From positions 1 through 48,901 of the IMG/VR virus record IMGVR_UViG_3300033148_009804: a stretch of 48,901 nucleotides of DNA; one strand, given 5' to 3'. The DNA comes from a virus. The notes beneath the pieces are model-generated. The model saw only the letters and a program-made list of their open reading frames with translations, was not told the DNA's origin and did not search any database. Both the position numbers and the translations under genes were made by a program. Shown here piece by piece: positions 8,284-17,162 of this stretch (positions within the stretch are counted from its first letter, which is position 1; each line of letters begins with the position of its first letter).

Positions 8284-8769
8284 ATGGCAGTCAATGCAAA
8301 GCGCTGGCTGAGAGACGACGCCGGGAGCGAGAAGCCGCTCCGCATCCTCTTGCCGGTCGCCGCCGGCTCCACCGACACCATCAAGCGCGGCGAAATCTGC
8401 ACCGACAACAGCGGAGTCTGGCACCCGGGCGTATCCGGCGACACGACCACCGTCGTAATCGCCGACCAGGAGCAGAAGTCGGACGACGTAGCCCGTCACC
8501 TCTGGTTCATCGTTCCTCGCCCGCTCGACGTGTTCGAGTTCGCTCTCTCGGCGGCTCGCGCAGTCGGATACGGCGACCCGCTCGCGATCTCGGATTCCGA
8601 GACGCTCGCCTACACGGCCGCCGGCACCAACGCCATCGCCCGCGCCTGCGACAACTCGAACCGTCCGCTCCCGGCCGACGAGAGCACGACGAATCGAAGC
8701 GTCTCCTACGTCCAGTGCCACATCGACGAACAAGCGTCGTACATCACGCAACTGACCGGCAATTCCTGA
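8284..8769 (+). CDS. Probable head decoration (capsid cement) protein
   Basis: A 161-residue protein between the prohead protease and major capsid genes, where lambda encodes gpD. It is mostly predicted beta with repeated Gly/Thr (PVAAGSTDTIKRGEI, then SGVWHPGVSGDTTTVV near 40-60, and VGYGDPLAI near 95), a composition usual in small capsid cement proteins. No motif proves the role. It has its own strong ribosome binding site (AAGGAG 8270-8275) within a duplicated leader, implying high expression. Confidence 0.55.
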   Translation: MAVNAKRWLRDDAGSEKPLRILLPVAAGSTDTIKRGEICTDNSGVWHPGVSGDTTTVVIADQEQKSDDVARHLWFIVPRPLDVFEFALSAARAVGYGDPLAISDSETLAYTAAGTNAIARACDNSNRPLPADESTTNRSVSYVQCHIDEQASYITQLTGNS

Positions 8770-8786
8770 CCCAAAAGGCAAAAAAA

Positions 8787-8805
8787 CTCGAACTGAGAAG
8801 GAGAA
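8787..8805 (+). repeat. Duplicated ribosome-binding leader, copy 2
   Basis: Identical to 8259-8277; carries the Shine-Dalgarno sequence for the major capsid gene at 8813. Confidence 0.9.
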
Positions 8806-8812
8806 GTGACCC

Positions 8813-10039
8813 ATGGCAATTGACATTCAGTCCCGGCGCCTCGCCGAGCCGATTCGCATCGACGGGCACAGCGGCCTCGACATGGCTTCGCTGCGACACG
8901 TCGCGAAATCCGATCCGCAGGGATTCATGCGCGTCGTCCAGAAATCCATCGACGACGGCCACCTGAGCCTGTCGAGCGTTCGCGACCTCAAAGCACTGTA
9001 CCAGGCGTTCGCCGACATCGCGGTGCAGATCGAGGTCGACGATATGGGCATGAAGCGCGCCATCACGACCTCGGCGTTTCCGGTCCTGACCGGCAACATC
9101 GTCGTCAAGGCGATCAACGACGCCTATCAGGCCGTCCCCACCATCGGCGACCAACTCGTCACCGAACTCGACGACGCAAAAGCGGTGACAGTTATCGCCC
9201 GCATCGCCCCGCTCGACAATCACGCCGAGATGGTGCCCGAGGGCGAGGACTTTCCCGAAGTCGGCGTCTCGGAAGAGACGGTCGAGATCAAAGAGCGTCC
9301 GAATGGTCGGATGCTTCGAATCACGAAGCAAACGATCGAGCGAAACGACATCGCGAACATCGTCTCGCGCATCAACGCGCTCGGCAAGTTCGCCGCGACG
9401 TTCGTCGAAAAACTCACGCTCAAACGGGTGATCGATCTCTACGGTTCCGGAGCGACGCCCGCCGCGCCCTACGCCTACAACCCGTCGGGCTCCGGCACGC
9501 AGCTGTACAACTCGACGGACGACAACCCCGGCACTCGCGCCCCGAGCGGCACCCGCTACACCAACAACGCGCTGGCCGACGAAACGGACCTCGACAATGT
9601 CCGAGGCCGCCTGGCCCTGCACGAAGACGATAACGGGAATCCGATCCTCATCCCGATGCAGAACATGATCGTCCTCGTCCCCGACGCGCTGATCAGCACG
9701 CTGTCGAAAATCAAAGGGAGCGAGACCCTGGTGTCGACGGTCAACGCCAACGTAATCAACCCCTACGGCCCGCGCGGCATCTGGTCCGGCTGGCGTCCGC
9801 TCTCGACACCGTTCCTGGACCAGTGGTCGACGAACGCCTGGTACATGGGCGACTTCAAACAGCAGTTCACCCGCAAATGGGCGCTGCGCATGGAGTATGT
9901 CACGCTCGGCGAGGGCACGGAATCGTTCCTGCGCTCCCGGGTCGCGTTCCAGGCGCGCGTCGCGTGGAATTGCGAAGTCGGTGCTACGGACTACGTCTAC
10001 GTCATTCAGAGCCTCTCAGGCACCACGCCTCCGAGCTGA
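8813..10039 (+). CDS. Major capsid protein
   Basis: A 408-residue protein in the position and size range of HK97-fold major capsid proteins. It begins with a long charged helix region (to about 100), then a beta-rich middle with EMVPEGEDFPEVGVSEETVE near 143-162, a spine-helix-like segment NDIANIVSRINALGKFAATF near 181-200, and a C-terminal region ending in RSRVAFQARVAWNCEV and aromatic residues. The strong duplicated leader upstream and a GC hairpin just downstream fit the highest-expressed virion gene. Related phages of Mu gpT type show similar architecture; the exact subfamily is uncertain. Confidence 0.75.
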   Translation: MAIDIQSRRLAEPIRIDGHSGLDMASLRHVAKSDPQGFMRVVQKSIDDGHLSLSSVRDLKALYQAFADIAVQIEVDDMGMKRAITTSAFPVLTGNIVVKAINDAYQAVPTIGDQLVTELDDAKAVTVIARIAPLDNHAEMVPEGEDFPEVGVSEETVEIKERPNGRMLRITKQTIERNDIANIVSRINALGKFAATFVEKLTLKRVIDLYGSGATPAAPYAYNPSGSGTQLYNSTDDNPGTRAPSGTRYTNNALADETDLDNVRGRLALHEDDNGNPILIPMQNMIVLVPDALISTLSKIKGSETLVSTVNANVINPYGPRGIWSGWRPLSTPFLDQWSTNAWYMGDFKQQFTRKWALRMEYVTLGEGTESFLRSRVAFQARVAWNCEVGATDYVYVIQSLSGTTPPS

Positions 10040-10076
10040 CCGCCGTAACGGGAGCATGCCTCCTCGCTCCCGATCA

Positions 10077-10107
10077 GGGGCCGGACGCTCGCCCGGCGTC
10101 CGGCCCC
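10077..10107 (+). terminator. GC hairpin after the major capsid gene (no U tract)
   Basis: GGGGCCGGACGC at 10077-10088 pairs perfectly with GCGTCCGGCCCC at 10096-10107 around a 7-nt loop. There is no T run, so it is more likely an mRNA-stabilising or partial terminator element that lowers downstream expression than a full stop. Confidence 0.6.
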
Positions 10108-10134
10108 GCCGCCCCGACGCGGCAGGAGAAGTGA

Positions 10135-10515
10135 ATGTCGTTTCAAGCGCAGCTGAGCCTCGATCTCGCCCGCGCCGAATTCCTCGACTACGGCGAGGAG
10201 GTGTCCTACACCGCGAGCGGCGCCGCCGCCGCGACTGTCACCGCGATCGTTGTGCGTGAGGGCGTCGAACCCGAAGACGGGCCCGACGGCCTGACGCACC
10301 ACGTTCACGCAGATGTTCGGACTTTCGCCAGCGACACGCCAACGCCTTCTTCCGCCGACGTTTTCGCATTCGCGAAAGAGGCCGGCGGCACGGCGGTCGA
10401 CTGGAACGTCGTCGGGCTCCCGCTCGTACCCGGCGACGGCACCGTGCGCTGGCGCTGCTACAGGCGCGAGCCGGTCGAACGCGCAGCCGAGGGCCATCGC
10501 AGGGGGACACACTAG
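10135..10515 (+). CDS. Probable head-tail connector (gpFII-like)
   Basis: A 126-residue protein directly after the capsid gene, the place of lambda FI/FII. Overall length and pattern (VSYTASGAAAATVTAIVVREG near 22-42, then VHADVRTFASDTPTPSSADVF, ending in a WRCYRREP strand) resemble the small beta-barrel head-tail joining protein FII, but no diagnostic motif is present. AGGAGAAGTG precedes the ATG. The TAG stop overlaps the next GTG. Confidence 0.5.
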   Translation: MSFQAQLSLDLARAEFLDYGEEVSYTASGAAAATVTAIVVREGVEPEDGPDGLTHHVHADVRTFASDTPTPSSADVFAFAKEAGGTAVDWNVVGLPLVPGDGTVRWRCYRREPVERAAEGHRRGTH

Positions 10516-11006
10516 TGGCAGTGTCCGCAACCGGAATCGTGAGTTTGCCGCTCGAAAACCTCCGCACGCTCGTCGCCAACTCCGACGATTTTCAGACCTG
10601 GGTTTCAGCGGCCAGCGCCGCCGCCGCAAAAGCGCACATTTACGCCGTCGTCACGGACCCGCCTCTAGCCTCGAAACGCCCCTTCGCCTGCGTCCGCCAC
10701 TGCGCGCCGTCAGAGTTCAGCATCGACGCCGCGACCGGCGCCGATAGTGGCGCCATCGAACTCTGGTTCGAGGCAACAATCGCCGCCGGCAACCGGGACG
10801 ATGCCGCCGACGCCGAATTTGCCTTCACGAACGTCGTCGGCGCGATCATCTCCGACATTATCACGCTCTCGCACCAGGGCGGCTACATGCTGATTCGCGA
10901 AATCGAGTGCATCGACGGGCCCGCCCCCAACAGCAAAGACGAAACCGAGTCCGAAGGTCACTACTACGTCGCCCTCTATAAGGTTCACTGGGGAGTCCAG
11001 CCATGA
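10515..11006 (+). CDS. Putative neck/tail-completion protein
   Basis: A 163-residue protein of unknown family between the connector-like gene and the tail tube gene. GTG start overlapping the previous TAG, with AGGGGG at 10501-10506 upstream. The N-terminus has an Ala-rich helix (WVSAASAAAAKAH near 31-43). The position and the strand-rich C-terminal half ending YYVALYKVHWGVQP suggest a gpZ/gpU-type tail terminator. No firm assignment. Confidence 0.5.
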   Translation: MAVSATGIVSLPLENLRTLVANSDDFQTWVSAASAAAAKAHIYAVVTDPPLASKRPFACVRHCAPSEFSIDAATGADSGAIELWFEATIAAGNRDDAADAEFAFTNVVGAIISDIITLSHQGGYMLIREIECIDGPAPNSKDETESEGHYYVALYKVHWGVQP

Positions 11007-11956
11007 GCGTCACCGCCCTCCACACCCTCTACGCGGTCGATGTCGATCCCATCACGGAGGCCAACGCCGTTTTCGTCGATCAGGTCAACACCTTTTCGAT
11101 TGACCCCGCCCTGCAGAGCATTCTCCAATCGGGCGACGGCCAGGTCGACCCGACATTCGTCGCCGTCATGGCGCAAAGCCCGCGCCTGCGCTTCACCTCG
11201 ACGGCGCTCGCCACCATTCTCGCCGAGGTTTCGAGTGCGTTTCTCACCAGCGGCATCAAAATCGACAGCGACGGGACGCACGACGGCCTCGAGGCGTTTT
11301 TTCACCAAATCACAGAGGGCGGCACCCGCACCGCCGGCGCGAATCACATCAAGATGACGATCAACGAGGGCCTCCTGATCCCGCGCCCGCTCAATGCGGC
11401 GCAGGGCGGCGTCGCCTCACTCGATCTCGAGGCCGTAATCGGATACGACGGCACGAACGAGCCGGTCGTGATCGCGACGGGGCAGTCGCTCATCGGCACG
11501 CCGGCCGTCGGCGAGATCTTCACGCTCGGCCCGGTCTCGCTCAACGGCACCACGATCAATGGCGTCCAGTCAATCGCCTACGACCCCGGCCTGCAGATCA
11601 TCACCCAGAGCGGCGACGGTCAGGTCTGGCCGACGTTCGTCGCGATTATGAGTCGCCGCCCGCGCCTCGTCATCAACACCGTCGACGTCGGCGTATTTTC
11701 GACCTTCGGTCTCGACGGCACCGCGCAAAGCGCCACCGACTCCGTCGCCTATCTGCGCAAAATCGCCGAGGGCGGCACGCGCGTCGCCGATGGCACCGCC
11801 GAACACATCAAACTCACATTCGACGACGGAATCATCTACTGCGGGCCGATCTCGGGCAGCCAGGGCCAGGTGCTTGGCGCGCAACTCGTCCTCGAACCAA
11901 CCTACGACGGAACCAACGCCATCGTCGTAATCGATGCGGCGTCCGCGATCACATGA
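11003..11956 (+). CDS. Tail tube-like protein with duplicated domain
   Basis: A 317-residue protein made of two homologous halves. DPALQSILQSGDGQVDPTF near 35-53 is repeated as DPGLQIITQSGDGQVWPTF near 194-212; EGGTRTAGANHIKMT near 106 recurs as EGGTRVADGTAEHIKLT near 257, and YDGTNEPVVI recurs as YDGTNAIVVI. Position before the tail-assembly and tape-measure genes fits the major tail tube protein. A tube protein with two tandem tube folds would give hexameric symmetry from three subunits, or fewer copies per ring. The repeat is directly visible; the tube role is inferred from order. Confidence 0.6.
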   Translation: MSVTALHTLYAVDVDPITEANAVFVDQVNTFSIDPALQSILQSGDGQVDPTFVAVMAQSPRLRFTSTALATILAEVSSAFLTSGIKIDSDGTHDGLEAFFHQITEGGTRTAGANHIKMTINEGLLIPRPLNAAQGGVASLDLEAVIGYDGTNEPVVIATGQSLIGTPAVGEIFTLGPVSLNGTTINGVQSIAYDPGLQIITQSGDGQVWPTFVAIMSRRPRLVINTVDVGVFSTFGLDGTAQSATDSVAYLRKIAEGGTRVADGTAEHIKLTFDDGIIYCGPISGSQGQVLGAQLVLEPTYDGTNAIVVIDAASAIT

Positions 11957-11968
11957 CAGGAGGCGACT

Positions 11969-12772
11969 GTGGCCGGCTTTCTCTACTTTCTGCCCGGGGC
12001 GCTCGAACAAACGCCGGCGCAGTTCGTCGCCTCGCGTCCGGTCCCGTTCGAGGGGCTTCGCTCGCTCCCCGAATGTGCCGTGCTCGAAGGTCCCGACGGC
12101 AAAGCGGGTTTGACGCTCGCGCTGCCTGACGGGCGCTCGCCGAAATTCGTTCCCAACGGTCAGAATTGGCAACAACTCCCCGCCGGCTGGTGGCTCGGGA
12201 CCTGGCGCGACGCGCCCCCGACCCGCGACGATCTCGCGAAGCCCAGGATCCGCGCCGGCCACCCGGTCACGATCTGTGACCAACCCTGGACCGTGCCCGT
12301 CGCTCGCTATTGGCAGACGCTCGACGGCGCGCCGGTCTGGTCGCCGGCCACGCCGCAGACCTACACGCTCGGCAAAGACGGGGAGATTGCACTCGTCGAG
12401 GCCGCAGAGTGGCGCTGGTTCAGCGACATGGCGGAAAAATACTGGTCCGGCCTCGCGCACGGCTTCCAGGAATCGGACCTGAGCAAACTCGACATTTTCC
12501 GCATGGCCGCGCTCGCGCTCGGCGTCAACTACCGCGTCGGTACCGAGGAACTGCTCGTCCTGAAACTCCTGCGCGACGACGTAGCGATCCAGATTCTCAA
12601 CGCCATCGTCGACTGGCCGGGCTTCACGACGATACTGGCGGAACTGAACGCAAAAAAAAACGCCTCAGCGGACGCCTCCTCGCCTGGCAACTCTGGCGAG
12701 ACGGCCTCGCCGCAGGCTACCGACCGACCTTCGCCGACATCGAACTCTATAGCAGAGGCGACTGACGAATGA
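11969..12772 (+). CDS. Tail assembly gene with slippery site (gpG/GT-like)
   Basis: A 267-residue protein (GTG start, AGGAGGCGA at 11959-11967) lying between tail tube and tape measure, where tail assembly chaperones are encoded. The C-terminal third includes DIFRMAALALGVNYRVGTEELLVLKLL, reminiscent of tail-chaperone helical domains. A run of nine A at 12652-12660 contains the heptamer A-AAA-AAC in the zero frame. Beyond it the -1 frame is open to TGA 12763-12765 and reads as ordinary protein (RLLAWQLWRDGLAAGYRP), while the zero frame gives a Ser/Thr/Ala/Pro-rich tail. The zero-frame stop overlaps the next ATG. Function is inferred from order. Confidence 0.65.
   Translation: MAGFLYFLPGALEQTPAQFVASRPVPFEGLRSLPECAVLEGPDGKAGLTLALPDGRSPKFVPNGQNWQQLPAGWWLGTWRDAPPTRDDLAKPRIRAGHPVTICDQPWTVPVARYWQTLDGAPVWSPATPQTYTLGKDGEIALVEAAEWRWFSDMAEKYWSGLAHGFQESDLSKLDIFRMAALALGVNYRVGTEELLVLKLLRDDVAIQILNAIVDWPGFTTILAELNAKKNASADASSPGNSGETASPQATDRPSPTSNSIAEATDE
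12652..12700 (+). promoter_or_regulatory. Probable programmed -1 frameshift signal
   Basis: Nine A (12652-12660) followed by C give the slippery heptamer A AAA AAC in the zero frame. A 6-bp stem, CTCGCC 12679-12684 with GGCGAG 12695-12700, begins 17 nt downstream. The two products would share 230 residues and differ in the last 35-37. A sequencing undercall (ten A) would instead make the -1 frame the only real one. Confidence 0.5.
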
Positions 12773-13251
12773 TCGTGCTTCGCGCCAATATCGAACTCAT
12801 GGGCGGCTACGAAGCGCTGCGCAAGCGGACCCCGAGGATCGTCAAAGAGGCGTTGGCCGAGGCCGCAGCATACTGGCACAAGAAATTCGCGCCCCGGCAT
12901 TTTCGCTCGGGCGCCGCGACCCGTTATGGCTACACGCCGCGCTCAGAAAATTGGCGCCGCCGCAAGCGCCGCGTCAAGGGCCATGCGCTGCCCCTCGTCT
13001 GGACCGGGCGGACGAAGCGCCAGGTCACACGCGCGGCGCGCCTCACCGGCACTAGTCGCGCAATCACGCTCAACATGCATGTCGAACGCTACATCTTCTA
13101 CCGTAAACACAGCGCGCGCGGCGAAATCAACATGGCCGCAGAAATCACGCGCATCATCAGCCCCGAAAAACGCGAAATTCGCCGCCACATGGACCGCGTC
13201 CTCGAACGCGGGCTCAGCGGCGTCACCGACAGAGAGGTCATAAGGATCTGA
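12769..13251 (+). CDS. Putative tail completion/minor tail protein
   Basis: A 160-residue, very basic protein (about 24% Arg+Lys). ALRKRTPRIVKEALAEAAAYWHKKFAPRHF near the N-terminus recalls the helical start of HK97 gp10/Mu gpG-type tail completion proteins, and TRYGYTPRSENWRRRK follows, but the match is loose. Its ATG overlaps the stop of the assembly gene in ATGA. Precedes the tape measure gene by one base. Confidence 0.5.
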   Translation: MIVLRANIELMGGYEALRKRTPRIVKEALAEAAAYWHKKFAPRHFRSGAATRYGYTPRSENWRRRKRRVKGHALPLVWTGRTKRQVTRAARLTGTSRAITLNMHVERYIFYRKHSARGEINMAAEITRIISPEKREIRRHMDRVLERGLSGVTDREVIRI

Positions 13252-13252
13252 C

Positions 13253-14611
13253 ATGGCCCAACTGAAAACCATCTTCGCCGGCGACGCCGGCAAACTCATC
13301 CGCGAGCAGCAAAAGGCCATCGACAGCCTCAGCAAGATGGTCGACAAATTGCGCGAGACCGGCCGCGAGAGTCGCAAATCGAACACAGAACACAAAACCG
13401 GACTCAACAGCATCATCCAGGGTGTCGGCGCAGCCGCCCTTGGTTACATGGGCCTCAGCCAGGCCATCGGCATGGCCCGCCAGGCAATGCAGGCGCTGAA
13501 TGAGGAGCGCGAGCGCGCCGCCTCGCAGATTCGCGAGGGCGAATTCGCCCGATCTTCTCTCGCGCAACTCGCCGGCGGCGACCCCGCCGAGATGCGCCGC
13601 ATGCTCACGGCCGCCGGCGCCAGCCGCGTCGAATTCGGCATGCCCGACATCGCCGCGCATCAACTCCAATTCTCGCTCGAATCACTCGGCCTGGGCCGCG
13701 AGCGCAAACTCTTCGGCAGCCTCTACGGCGTGGTCGAGGAACCAGCCCAAATCGCCGAGGCCGTCGGCACACTCCAGGCCGCGATGGGTATCAAGGAAAC
13801 AGGAAACGCACGCCAGGTCCTGAACAAACTCCTGGCCGCGTCTGCGGTATCGAAAACAACGCTCGAAGAATTTGGCCCGGCCGTTACCAGATCAGCGCAG
13901 GAAATCAAAGGCATCGGCGGGCGCGACGAGGAACTACTCGCAAGCCTCGCAGTCCTGTCGCGCGGCACGGCGTCAGCAGAAGAGGCCAGCACGCGAATCG
14001 GCGCCCTCGCGCGCGCAGGCCTGCGACATGGCCTTGGCGGCAAAGGGCTTCTGTCACTTGTCGATGAACTCGAAGCCAAGAACTTGAGCGAACAGGACAT
14101 GATCAAGTTCCTCGGCCGCGCCCGAGCATATCAGGGCTATCAGCTTATTCGCGGCAATCGCGGGCTGATCGAGGAAACCCTGGGCAAAGTCAGCGCCGCG
14201 CAGGCCGTCGGCCCCCGGGACATGACCGCCGGCGTCCTCGCCACCGTCGAGAGCGACGCGCAGATCGCAGCGGCGCGGCAAACTCGGCGAACAGAACAGG
14301 AACTGCAGATCAGCGAAGAAGAGGCGTTTGGACCGCACGGGCTACGCCTGCGCGACGAAGAAGCTCGCCTGCGCCGAGGGCTCATCGCTCCCGGCATCCA
14401 AGGGCCTGAACGGCTCATACGCGGAGCGGCCATCGGCGCCGCACGCGAAATGACAGGCTCCGTAGCCATCATGCAGCGTCTCGACCGCATCGTCGACGTC
14501 TGGGAAAAAATGATGCGCCGCACGCCGAACATCTATGGCATCGCGTATCAGGCGGGTCTATTCGGCGGCACCGAGCCGGCGCCGACGCCCGCGCCGCGTC
14601 CGACGGAGTAA
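13253..14611 (+). CDS. Tape measure protein (short)
   Basis: A 452-residue, almost wholly alpha-helical Ala/Glu/Arg-rich protein with a coiled N-terminus (IREQQKAIDSLSKMVDKL near 16-33), a hydrophobic Gly-rich segment (IIQGVGAAALGYMGLSQAI near 55-73) and long amphipathic helices. Size, composition and position after the assembly genes mark the tape measure that sets tail length. At the usual ~1.5 angstrom per residue it implies a short tail of roughly 65-70 nm. The Pro-rich C-terminus (PAPTPAPRPTE) is probably disordered. Confidence 0.75.
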   Translation: MAQLKTIFAGDAGKLIREQQKAIDSLSKMVDKLRETGRESRKSNTEHKTGLNSIIQGVGAAALGYMGLSQAIGMARQAMQALNEERERAASQIREGEFARSSLAQLAGGDPAEMRRMLTAAGASRVEFGMPDIAAHQLQFSLESLGLGRERKLFGSLYGVVEEPAQIAEAVGTLQAAMGIKETGNARQVLNKLLAASAVSKTTLEEFGPAVTRSAQEIKGIGGRDEELLASLAVLSRGTASAEEASTRIGALARAGLRHGLGGKGLLSLVDELEAKNLSEQDMIKFLGRARAYQGYQLIRGNRGLIEETLGKVSAAQAVGPRDMTAGVLATVESDAQIAAARQTRRTEQELQISEEEAFGPHGLRLRDEEARLRRGLIAPGIQGPERLIRGAAIGAAREMTGSVAIMQRLDRIVDVWEKMMRRTPNIYGIAYQAGLFGGTEPAPTPAPRPTE

Positions 14612-14619
14612 GAAAGCAA

Positions 14620-15003
14620 ATGGCGAACCCGAGCATCGGCGGTTACGAATTCATCACAATCGGCGGCCGCCTGACGCCTGAGGCCGAGGAGCCCGTCCCC
14701 TTCACTCGGCCTGGCGTCGACGGGACAGGCTACGTCAAGGTCGGCGCGCGCGCGCCCGAACGCGAATTTATCGCCGAGCGTGATTTCGACAACGCGACCG
14801 ACCTGACCGCTGCCATAAACAGTTATACAGCCCTGCGCAGCACACTCGTCACCGTCGTCGATGATGTCGGCGTCTCGGCCGCAAATGTCATGGTCCTCGA
14901 TGTCGAGGTCGTCGGCACCAGGGCCGTCGCCAGCGCCGTCGGCGGCATCACAGCCGGCAACTATCTTCTGCGGATCCGATTCCGCCTCCAGATGACCTCA
15001 TGA
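14620..15003 (+). CDS. Small minor tail protein
   Basis: A 127-residue beta-rich protein without recognised motif, between tape measure and the large tail-tip gene. Family features are weak: IGGRLTPEAEEPVPFTRPGVDG near 16-37 and a C-terminal strand NYLLRIRFRLQM. Its location fits a distal-tail or hub adaptor. The stop overlaps the next ATG. Confidence 0.5.
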   Translation: MANPSIGGYEFITIGGRLTPEAEEPVPFTRPGVDGTGYVKVGARAPEREFIAERDFDNATDLTAAINSYTALRSTLVTVVDDVGVSAANVMVLDVEVVGTRAVASAVGGITAGNYLLRIRFRLQMTS

Positions 15004-17162
15004 GCACAGTCGATGCCGTCAAATGGATCGCCTCTACACGCGAGACCTGGGCCGCCGAATGGACCGAACGGCCCGCCCTCGAGGTCCTGCGAGTCCGGTC
15101 GTGTCTGCAGCCGCAGCGCCCGTCTGCCGTCCTGCGATGGCGCTATGGCGAGGTCATGAACCAGGACGAAACGTCCTACAGCGCCGAGTCGCGCCTCTCG
15201 CTCGGCCGCCACTATCTCAAACTCACCGCCAACGTCCCTTCCGGCACCCTCTCCTGGTACGGGCGCATCTGGGACACCGAAGATCGGCCGCACGGTCGCA
15301 GCGCGACCGCGAGCGGCGAGCAGATCTTCCACGCCTTCGGCCTCGAAGAGGAACTATCTCGCATTGCCGTGACCGTCGCTTATTTCCACGACCCGAACGA
15401 CGCCGACAATCCCGGCTGTATCGACTGGTCCCCGCCTTTCAATCTGCGCCACGATCGAGGCGCCGCGCCGCTCGGCAACGCGGCCACCGTCATCTACACC
15501 GCGCCGACAGGGACGCAGATCGTCTTTGCCGGCCGCGTCGACGGCATCTCGCCCGACACCTGGTCGTGGAAAGACATTGTCGACTATCTGTTCGCCAACA
15601 TTGTTTCGACCGAGGTCACGTGGTCGATTCGCGACACGTCGGCCTATCAGGATCTGGACTATTTCGCGTCCGTCGTACAGGCCGACGGGCGCAGCGTTCG
15701 CGACATTCTGAATAGTGTGCTTGATCGTCGCCGCGGCTTCGTCTGGCACGTCGAAATGGCCGGCGATGAATCCGCCGCCGAGATCGTGATCGACTCCGTC
15801 CTGTCGAGCGACATCACCGTCAATGGCCACACGGTTCGCGACAACGACGACCCCGATTCCGTAACCGCGCACGGGACCCAGACCGGCCCCGAGGTGAGCA
15901 TCCTGCAGGCCGAGTCGGCCCGATACGACGCCGTCGAGGTGGTCGCCGGTCGCCTCGTCACCTGTTTCAGCATCTCATATCAGGACGGGACGCTCGAACG
16001 CGCATGGACCGCAGCCGAAGAGGTCGCATATCTCGCCGGCGCGCAGGACGCAACCGGCTACGCCTCCTGGACCAAGGCCGAAAAGCAGGCGCGGAGCGAT
16101 CGTCGCCGCGCCGCCGAGGACTTGGCGCGCGTCTTTCGCCTTTTTCGCATCCCCGCCGATTGGGATTGGACGGCAAAAGGCGGCGTCGGCGGCCTCGACT
16201 TCGCCTACGCCAACCCCATTTACGCCGACGGCGAACTCGACACGGCGCACGCGGCCGAATATTGGAATTCGTTCCGCCGCATCCTGCCGTATCTGCCGCT
16301 TGAAGACGGCCGCAACTACGCCAGCATGCACTTCCCGAGCGCGCGCATCACCGGCGATGAGCCGCGCTACATGACTCCTTTCGCAGTCGTGCGCGATGAG
16401 GCCGACAGCACCTGGCGACTCGTTCATGCGTTAGGGATGCGCGAACTCGGCGTCCCGAACGGCAGCGTCCGCGCGATCTCGCGCGAGATGGCCGTCGAAG
16501 TCTCGATGCATCCTGCCTATCTTCTCGCGCGCAATCACTGGACCGGCGCCGAGCCGGGCAAGGCCGAGCCGCGATTCGACTGGCAGCGCATGATCTTGAC
16601 CGTCGCCATGGAGACGGACGAGCGTCTGCGCGTCGCCGTTGTGCGACCGGGCCACAGCATCAGCAACACGAGTCGCCTGCTGCGCATCTTCCAACCCGAC
16701 ATGACGCTCTGGTACCTGCTCCCGCAGACCGTCGTCGGCATCGACGCCGACGGCGACCTCGAGCGCGTCGCCGCCGGCGCGACAAAAGACAAACGGATAC
16801 TGCGGGACGATACGAGCCGGGCCAGGGCACTGGCCGAGGCCGCCATCGCCTATTACGGCGCCGAGCGCGCAGCCATGCGCCTGCGCTGGACGGGCATCGA
16901 CGATCATATCCCGCTCGCGCGCCTCATCACCACGGTCGACATCGCCACCGGCGAATCAATCACAGCCAACAGCATCGTCAGCGAAATCACATGGAACGCC
17001 GAATCGCAAACCACTGAGGCCGAGACCGACTTCCGCGAACTCGACATCAACGGTCTGTTTGGAATGGGCAAGCCGGGCGCGCCGACCGCGCGCAGCGCCC
17101 AGCAACTCTGGACGGTTGCCTACGACGCCGCCATGCGCCGGGCGCGCGAGGAGGAGCAATGA
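15000..17162 (+). CDS. Large tail hub / tail-tip protein
   Basis: A 720-residue protein after the tape measure, in the position of the baseplate hub or central tail-tip protein. Segments such as TQIVFAGRVDGISPDTWSW near 170, DYFASVVQADGRSVRDIL near 219-236 and SAEVVAGR-type strands near 310 fit the nested beta domains of gpD/gp27-like hubs. The C-terminal third has NSIVSEITWNAESQTTEAETDF near 660, similar to the closing domain of hub proteins. No enzyme motif is visible. Starts at ATG 15000 overlapping the previous stop; ends four bases into the next gene. Confidence 0.6.
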   Translation: MSTVDAVKWIASTRETWAAEWTERPALEVLRVRSCLQPQRPSAVLRWRYGEVMNQDETSYSAESRLSLGRHYLKLTANVPSGTLSWYGRIWDTEDRPHGRSATASGEQIFHAFGLEEELSRIAVTVAYFHDPNDADNPGCIDWSPPFNLRHDRGAAPLGNAATVIYTAPTGTQIVFAGRVDGISPDTWSWKDIVDYLFANIVSTEVTWSIRDTSAYQDLDYFASVVQADGRSVRDILNSVLDRRRGFVWHVEMAGDESAAEIVIDSVLSSDITVNGHTVRDNDDPDSVTAHGTQTGPEVSILQAESARYDAVEVVAGRLVTCFSISYQDGTLERAWTAAEEVAYLAGAQDATGYASWTKAEKQARSDRRRAAEDLARVFRLFRIPADWDWTAKGGVGGLDFAYANPIYADGELDTAHAAEYWNSFRRILPYLPLEDGRNYASMHFPSARITGDEPRYMTPFAVVRDEADSTWRLVHALGMRELGVPNGSVRAISREMAVEVSMHPAYLLARNHWTGAEPGKAEPRFDWQRMILTVAMETDERLRVAVVRPGHSISNTSRLLRIFQPDMTLWYLLPQTVVGIDADGDLERVAAGATKDKRILRDDTSRARALAEAAIAYYGAERAAMRLRWTGIDDHIPLARLITTVDIATGESITANSIVSEITWNAESQTTEAETDFRELDINGLFGMGKPGAPTARSAQQLWTVAYDAAMRRAREEEQ

